A DNA stretch of 64,000 bases from Legionella_C sp963803545 (lineage in GTDB: Bacteria; Pseudomonadota; Gammaproteobacteria; Legionellales; Legionellaceae). Under the pieces are notes generated by a model. It saw only the letters and a list, made by a program, of their open reading frames with translations, did no database searches and was not told the origin of the DNA. Made by a program: the position numbers and the translations under genes. This document shows positions 59,385-64,000 of this stretch, piece by piece (the stretch's first letter is position 1; every line of letters starts with the position of its first letter). The stretch is taken from positions 43,423-107,422 of the forward strand of contig CAWDMX010000003.1 of the NCBI GenBank assembly GCA_963803545.1, written 5' to 3'.

Positions 59385-59548
59385 TAACTCAGGAAAAATT
59401 TTGTAAATTAATCGATGTCAAAATGGGAACTTTGAGAAATTGGGAGCAAGGAAGAAGAGAGCCAACTGGACCTGCAAAAGCTTTGTTACGAGCTATTAAA
59501 AATGACCCAGTCCATGTTTTAACGGCGTTAGCTGCTCAGGGAGTGTGA
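59385..59548 (+). pseudogene. 5'-truncated antitoxin-type HTH gene (HigA/NadS-like)
   Basis: Directly after the IS an open frame without a start codon reads TQEKFCKLIDVKMGTLRNWE then QGRREPTGPAKALLRAI and stops at TGA 59546-59548. This is the C-terminal half of an Xre-family antitoxin (V-x-x-x-T-L-R-N-W-E-x-G-R-R-x-P-x-G-P-A). Residues before the second HTH helix are missing; the left flank of the IS (ATG 58217, MDFYLY) does not supply them. No toxin gene is left nearby. Confidence 0.75.
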
Positions 59549-59638
59549 GTAAGGGCACCGTCAAGTTGTTTGAAAAACACCCGTGGCCCACTTGTAACTT
59601 CTTGACCCTATTTAGAATGGTGATACTTACCTTTATTT

Positions 59639-60077
59639 GATTTATTCAACAACGCCAACAGCCACCTTTAAAAACTGCGGATCCGAGTTTACAGAAGCAC
59701 TTTATGCTGATAAAGTGAGCAAGAGATTTTTTTACCTTAATATGAAATCAGTATATGAGAGATAGTAATATGAATTGTTCCAAAATAGCATTATTTTCAA
59801 TTTTGTCCTTAGGTGCTCCTCTACTCAATGCTTCCACGATATTATGCGAAGATTATTATTGCCCGCATATTGCAGGTAGTCGTTGTGAGCGTGATGATAA
59901 AACCGCCAGCCTTAACGATAAGATAAGTCAAAGCTTTTCAAATCCCGTGGTCAGTAGACCTTCGTTAATATCAAATGGCGATTATACTACTATTTGTGTC
60001 ACAGTGAACGAGAAGTAATATAAACTCAGATCCACAGTTTTTAATTTAGGTGAGCAGGTGGCGTTGTTGAATAAATC
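59639..60077. mobile_element. 439-bp element bounded by 19-bp perfect inverted repeats
   Basis: GATTTATTCAACAACGCCA (59639-59657) and its exact complement (60059-60077) bound the segment. The match continues inward imperfectly to about 55 bases (..AAAAACTGCGGATCCGAGTTT against ..AAAAACTGTGGATCTGAGTTT). It encodes no transposase, only the small secreted protein at 59770, so it looks like a cargo-carrying MITE or an IS end pair with the transposase replaced. Confidence 0.75.
59770..60018 (+). CDS. Small secreted protein within an inverted-repeat element
   Basis: An 82-residue product with a clear signal peptide (MNCSKIALFSILSLGAPLLNAS) and a mature part of about 60 residues with four Cys (CEDYYC, RCE, TICVTV), which could form two disulphides. 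I do not recognise it. ATG 59770 follows GAGAG; the in-frame ATG 59755 is an alternative. It is the only gene inside the inverted-repeat element, so it is either captured cargo or the reason the element is kept. Confidence 0.6.
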   Translation: MNCSKIALFSILSLGAPLLNASTILCEDYYCPHIAGSRCERDDKTASLNDKISQSFSNPVVSRPSLISNGDYTTICVTVNEK

Positions 60078-60115
60078 GATTACTTATGACATAACCTGAT
60101 AATTTTGACCAATAA

Positions 60116-60760
60116 GGGCTTTGTTGCAACGCTATACGATTGGTTTTCATTAGGCGAATTTATGCAACGCGAAGGCTGTCTGGCATACCAAGGCTGGTCA
60201 CATTATTGAGCACGCCACAACCAATTATGAATTCCTGCTTTTGATTTGGCATAATTCTAGCGTGTACAGCCCTACCCAATATTCGTTTATATCGCTGTAC
60301 ACCGAGCTCAGAGTAGTTGCGCCGGCCATAATTACGAGCCCTCTGCCAGTTCATTCGCCCGTTTGCGTTAATTTCAGCGATATTACGGTTTCTCATAGGG
60401 TGGGCATTGTGCATTTTTAGCTGGAGGGGTAATCACATCAGCGTTCGGCGAGTGCCTCATCATAGACGAATCGTATGCTCCATTTCCGGTAAACTGTGTC
60501 ACATCAGTATCAATCTGATCTAGCAAATCATCGACAACTTCGTCGTCGGTTGTGAACCTATCGGTTAGCATTGCTGTCTGAATGTAATGGTTTTCGTCGA
60601 TACCAAAATGAGCTTTACGCCAAGAACGTCGAGCACTTACTTTATGCCGCTCTTGGTGCCATTCATCACGGCCAAAGCGTTTCAACCCGGTAGAATCAAT
60701 AGCAATGGCAGCAATATGGTTGTCTTTTTTTTCATGCTTGTGATAACGGGAACACTTGAT
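60116..60760 (-). pseudogene. IS5-type transposase remnant, N-terminus lost to the IS630-type element
   Basis: On the minus strand the reading runs from HIAAIAIDSTGLKRFGRDEW (about 60720) through KVSARRSWRKAHFGIDENH, DDEVVDDLLDQIDTDVTQFTGNGAYDS and PPAKNA, is frameshifted near 60400, and continues RNRNIAEINANGRMNWQRAR to SLRVA and stop at 60160. GGGCTTTGTTGCAACGC (60116-60132) matches typical IS5 terminal repeats. The first third of the protein is missing beyond the IS630-type element. It is a different lineage from the remnant at 5.1-5.7 kb. Confidence 0.85.
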
Positions 60761-60761
60761 A

Positions 60762-61683
60762 TAGTTAATTAAAATTTAAAAAGTCTTAAATGTTTGTTAT
60801 AATTAGTGCTTTTAGACTATGACTTATTCATTAGATTTTAGGGGAAAAGTACTTTTCCATATAGATTCAGGAGCTACGATCGAATCTACGAGTACATTAT
60901 TTTCAGTTGGTACAACGACAATTAAGCAATGGAAGAGATTGAGACATCAAACAGGACAACTGGTAGGTGCTGGTCGTCCACACAACCCATACAAAATAGA
61001 TTCAGATAAGTTAAAAGCCTTTATTAAAGAGCATCCTGATTCGTTTTTAAATGAGATAGCCTCTCACTTTAATGTTACCGCCCCTGCTATTCATGCAGCA
61101 TTGAAGCGGTTAAAAATAACTCAAAAAAAAAGACTTCGCTCTACAAGGAGCGGTGCCCTAATAAACGCGAACATTATATTGAAATCATAGAGCATTTGAA
61201 CCCTGAAAGTATCGTATACGTTGATGAGTCAGGCATAGATAGCTTTGTATCCAGGGAGCACGCATGGAGTGAGAGAGGGCAAACAGTTATTGGTGAGAGG
61301 TCTGGTAAACGCTTCGCTAGAGAAAGTTTTGTAGCGGGGTTAATCCATAAAACTCTGGTTGCCCCAATTTGCTATCAAGGCACTATGGAGGGTGTTTTAT
61401 TCAACTTCTGGCTCAGTAATTTCCTCTTACCTGAAATTGGAAGTGGTAAGACCATTATAATGGATAATGCTGCTTTTCATAAATCCCCAGAAACGGCTGC
61501 TATTATCAATGGCGCAGGTTGTGATTTGATCTTTCTTCCCCCTTATTCACCAGATTTAAATCCTATTGAAAAATGCTGGGCAAATTTAAAAAAGAAAATT
61601 AAGAATGAAATTGCTAATTTTGATACATTAGCTCAGGCCATTGATCATGCTTTTCAGGGGATCGTTTAAATTTTAATTCACTA
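60762..61683 (+). mobile_element. IS630-type insertion sequence
   Basis: Ends TAGTTAATTAAAATTTAAA (60762-60780) and TTTAAATTTTAATTCACTA (61665-61683) are near-perfect inverted repeats with TA at both outer edges, the target of IS630/Tc1-mariner elements. The element carries one transposase in two overlapping frames and has landed next to the IS5 remnant. Confidence 0.85.
60819..61669 (+). CDS. IS630-type transposase made by probable -1 frameshift
   Basis: The first frame (60819-61190) gives the N-terminal HTH part (MTYSLDFRGKVL, STSTLFSVGTTTIKQWKR, GRPHNPYKI). At a C-A9-G run (about 61122-61132) a -1 shift leads into KKTSLYKERCPNKREHYIEI and on through IVYVDESGID (first Asp), TIIMDNAAFHKS (second Asp) and LPPYSPDLNPIEKCW (Glu), ending at 61669. 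Programmed frameshifting at A-runs is known in IS630 elements, so the element could be active; a plain disabling mutation is the alternative. Confidence 0.82.
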
Positions 61684-61842
61684 ATACAACTAATACAGCT
61701 GACACTGTTAAATGAACGCTCTCGTCTGAGCTACTACATTTCACGATTCTTTGTACTGCTCTCCTAATTGCCATGACTATTAGAAAATCGAACGCACTTT
61801 TTTGAAAAACCATTCAAAAACTTGGTTCACTAACACCGTCTT

Positions 61843-62829
61843 TTATGGCCGAAGATATTTAGGTAAATCGTCCTTGCTGCTATCACTAGACAGGCTTTCG
61901 TCGTCAAGAGAGCCCCCTCTTTTATCCTCCTGTACTTCTTTTTTAAATTTTTCTTTAAAATTTGAAAAGGGGATGTCACTTGTAATATTATTTTTTCCTA
62001 ACACAGCTTTGATTTTGTCCTTAAGCCACGTCAGTAAACCACGGCTATCATGAATAACTTTGAGCGTATCGTTGTGATACTCAAGCGTCACATCCGTATT
62101 TTGATACTGCATTGCGCCCGTATTGATATTTGGTTTCAACAAAATACGACTTTTGACCGTTAGCATGCTGCTGTCATCTGGATTCTTAAATCGCCTTTCG
62201 ATTACTTCCTCATTAATATAGTCATTACCCTGACGAATAAAGGCTGAACTTTTAGCGCTCGTGTCCGTTAAGTGCATTACCTCGGTCTGTTCGTCCATAC
62301 ATATTTGACCATCCTTACGCTGAAAAATATTTACACGAGTCGTCATACCCGTAGATGTGAATCCCGAGTACATACGCCCCATTCTATTTTTACTGTTTAC
62401 CGGGGGACCATCTACCTTAAGCTCACTTGTTGCTGTATTCGCCAAAGCAAGCTGTGCAGGATTTAAAAAAGCATTTTGATTCATAACAACAACTAAACAT
62501 GTTAACAATTTAGCGTAATTAGCGCGCTCAGCGTCTGTAGAATTGTCGGAAATTTTAGGCAGCAAATGCTCGCTAAAAATTTTTTTTATATGACCTATAT
62601 TTAGTTTAGCGTTTAATTCGCTTTTAAATTCCTCTTCACTAAAACTAGACCTCTCTATTTTAAGTTCTTTAATAAAAAGATCGCGCAATAGGTTGTCACC
62701 AATGGAAATTAGGTGGCAATTCCTTCGCAAATCATGAAGACACCTTTGCTCTGAATCTTCTTTCAATTTAGGTCTACTACTCAAATGCGCGTTGAGTAGC
62801 GCCCTGTTTCTAAACGTCGCAGTAGCCAT
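61843..62829 (-). CDS. Hypothetical effector-like protein
   Basis: A 328-residue soluble protein without signal peptide or membrane helix. The N-terminal half is helical and charged (EEEFKSELNAKLNIGHIKKIFSE), the middle has beta-like segments (RVNIFQRKDGQICMDEQTEV, ILLKPNINTGAMQYQNTDVT), and the C-terminal 40 residues are rich in Lys, Asp, Glu and Ser (KFKKEVQEDKRGG, SSDSSKDDLP). Such charged tails are common in type IV secretion substrates of Legionella and Coxiella relatives; this is inference only. AAGGAA precedes ATG 62829. Confidence 0.65.
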   Translation of the reverse strand: MATATFRNRALLNAHLSSRPKLKEDSEQRCLHDLRRNCHLISIGDNLLRDLFIKELKIERSSFSEEEFKSELNAKLNIGHIKKIFSEHLLPKISDNSTDAERANYAKLLTCLVVVMNQNAFLNPAQLALANTATSELKVDGPPVNSKNRMGRMYSGFTSTGMTTRVNIFQRKDGQICMDEQTEVMHLTDTSAKSSAFIRQGNDYINEEVIERRFKNPDDSSMLTVKSRILLKPNINTGAMQYQNTDVTLEYHNDTLKVIHDSRGLLTWLKDKIKAVLGKNNITSDIPFSNFKEKFKKEVQEDKRGGSLDDESLSSDSSKDDLPKYLRP

Positions 62830-63223
62830 AGCAATTCCTTTTTAAACAGTATGTTTGTTATACTAGCATACAAATATTAACGAATTATTACAGAACTTTC
62901 GCAAAACCCCTTGCACTTGATTCTTTTATAAGCCCGGATGCGCCGTACCCTATCTTGGATAAGAACTGCGATCAACGACCAGGTGTTGCCTTTAAAAACA
63001 CGGGTGTTACGCGCTTCCTGAACTACTCGGCTGCAATCGATTCGTGCAGTTAACCCATCTCTAAACTAGCTCTTGCAAAAACCATCCAGATGACAGAATA
63101 TTTTTACTAGTGCTGTCACTAGCCTCTTTTCTCATCAGCAATGGAATTTTGAAAGTAAAACCTATTTCCTCGGCTTTTTTTGCCGTATTGCTGTCGATTA
63201 ACTACCCCAAGGAGTGGAACCCA
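62830..63223. other. Intergenic with a possible gene fragment
   Basis: A plus-strand frame without start codon ends at TAA 63051-63053 and reads like a protein C-terminus (FISPDAPYPILDKNCDQRPG then VAFKNTGVTRFLNYSAAIDS). It may be a remnant of a decayed gene; I do not recognise the family. The rest shows nothing. Confidence 0.4.
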
Positions 63224-63907
63224 ATGAGCTTTTTGCAACAAGCGCTTGATGAAAAGTTAATTTGCTGTGACCAGGTTAGAAATACCTTATCGTCCGTCAT
63301 TTGTATTTTTTTTGGGAGCCCGCACGGATTATGTATGCTTAGAGAGCATTTTATTTTTTACAGTCAAGTGCAAGTGCAACTGTTTGCAAAACCGGCTATT
63401 TGTTTTGATGTATTAAAAATTTTATGCAGTGACGAAGGGCTTATCGGACTGAGAGAGCACTTCATTACCGTAGAAATGGCAACCGAGCTAGGAGCTGATA
63501 AATTAGGGTGCGTACTAAGTCCTAATGGCATCATTGCATTAAGAATGGGCTATCTCACTAGTGCCCAATTTTTTACTCTTCCTGTTGAAAACTTACGCTA
63601 TTTACACGATGCAAATATCATTGCCACAATCGAACAAGAACTAGCTGCTAAAGACCAATCCCGTTGCTTTTCAAGCGCGCCAGTGGCGAATGTGGGTGCT
63701 TGCGACAGTTTTAGCGCAAAAGAGCATGCTTTTCCTGATAAGCATTCTCCAAATTTTTTTGCTAGTCCTAACCATTGCACTTCCACACACGCTCCTCTAC
63801 TACCTCGCGTGCAGCCTTCAATAGAAAACTCGTTAACTGCCACGGCCTGTCCCGAACAAAGTTTCGAGGCTATTCTTGATTTTTTATTTTCATCACCTCA
63901 GGGCTAG
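63224..63907 (+). CDS. Repeat protein with GL-x-x-LRE-x-x-IT units, effector-like
   Basis: ATG 63224 is chosen because AAGGAG lies nine bases upstream; the frame is open back to GTG 63110. The 227-residue product holds about three units of some 30 residues: HGLCMLREHFIFYSQVQ, EGLIGLREHFITVEMATEL and NGIIALRMGYLTSAQFFTL, each followed by L-x-x-L-x-(S/D). The tail (about 145-227) is Ser/Pro/Cys-rich and looks disordered. Helical repeats of this type suggest protein-protein binding; I recall similar repeats in relatives of Legionella, but function is unknown. Confidence 0.65.
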   Translation: MSFLQQALDEKLICCDQVRNTLSSVICIFFGSPHGLCMLREHFIFYSQVQVQLFAKPAICFDVLKILCSDEGLIGLREHFITVEMATELGADKLGCVLSPNGIIALRMGYLTSAQFFTLPVENLRYLHDANIIATIEQELAAKDQSRCFSSAPVANVGACDSFSAKEHAFPDKHSPNFFASPNHCTSTHAPLLPRVQPSIENSLTATACPEQSFEAILDFLFSSPQG

Positions 63908-64000
63908 TTGAGGCGCGAATCGATTGTTGGATAACGGCAAAGGGCGCTTGGCTAATTATTTTTGTCATTGGCTAAATTTTAAATGTTGTGGTGTTTATAA

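Noticed and set aside
58230..59391. TAACTCA as a 7-bp target duplication of IS copy 2
   Set aside because: A match appears only if the left end of the element is placed five bases further in than the right end; the boundaries would then be asymmetric and disagree with copy 1.

Overview
The window looks like chromosomal DNA of an AT-leaning gammaproteobacterium, most likely a host-associated or intracellular member of the Legionellales/Coxiellaceae neighbourhood. This is inferred from the mix of lptD-surA-pdxA, rsmA-apaH, amgK-murU, epmB/efp, ppk and homospermidine synthase genes, a 16S-tRNA-Ala-23S-5S operon, several secreted or effector-like orphan proteins, and decaying insertion sequences. 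No database search was possible, so the taxonomy is inference.

Layout. Positions 1-7.5 kb are an accessory, decaying stretch: a YrhK-like membrane gene broken by a frameshift and an IS4-type element (560-1708), a short dehydrogenase, a secreted beta-propeller and an outer-membrane barrel gene, an IS5-type transposase remnant that runs into a (GGGTGT)12 microsatellite, a Thr/Ser-rich secreted protein and an RdgB-like pyrophosphatase. Positions 7.5-13.4 kb hold the most interesting region: two different ribosomal-peptide (RiPP) systems side by side. One is a 58-aa GG-leader precursor, too short for ordinary gene calling, followed by an MvdD-type ATP-grasp ligase (graspetide type). The other is an MFS transporter, a 62-aa precursor and a tetrapyrrole-methylase-fold alpha-N-methyltransferase (split borosin type). 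A 450-aa protein of unknown function lies between them. Positions 13.4-16.6 kb carry a Tim44-like membrane protein and an MMPL/RND transporter.

Positions 16.6-21.9 kb are the minus-strand rRNA operon with its promoter, processing stems and terminator. From 22 to 58 kb the window is dense housekeeping DNA: folA-pdxA-surA-lptD divergent from amgK-murU; fadE; a small operon with a chromate-transporter homologue and ppk; epmB divergent from efp; yajQ; tatC; rsmA - TraI_2-like - apaH - kinase; a methyltransferase; an NlpC/P60 peptidase; msrBA fusion; lytic transglycosylase; an outer-membrane barrel; a Dak2-DegV fusion; a TolC-MFP-ABC tripartite efflux operon; and homospermidine synthase.

Positions 58.2-64 kb are again accessory: a second, intact copy of the IS4-type element next to a truncated antitoxin-like HTH gene, a 439-bp element bounded by 19-bp perfect inverted repeats that carries a small secreted-protein gene, an IS5 remnant interrupted by an IS630-type element with a probable -1 frameshift, and two effector-like proteins (one built of GL..LRE..IT repeats).
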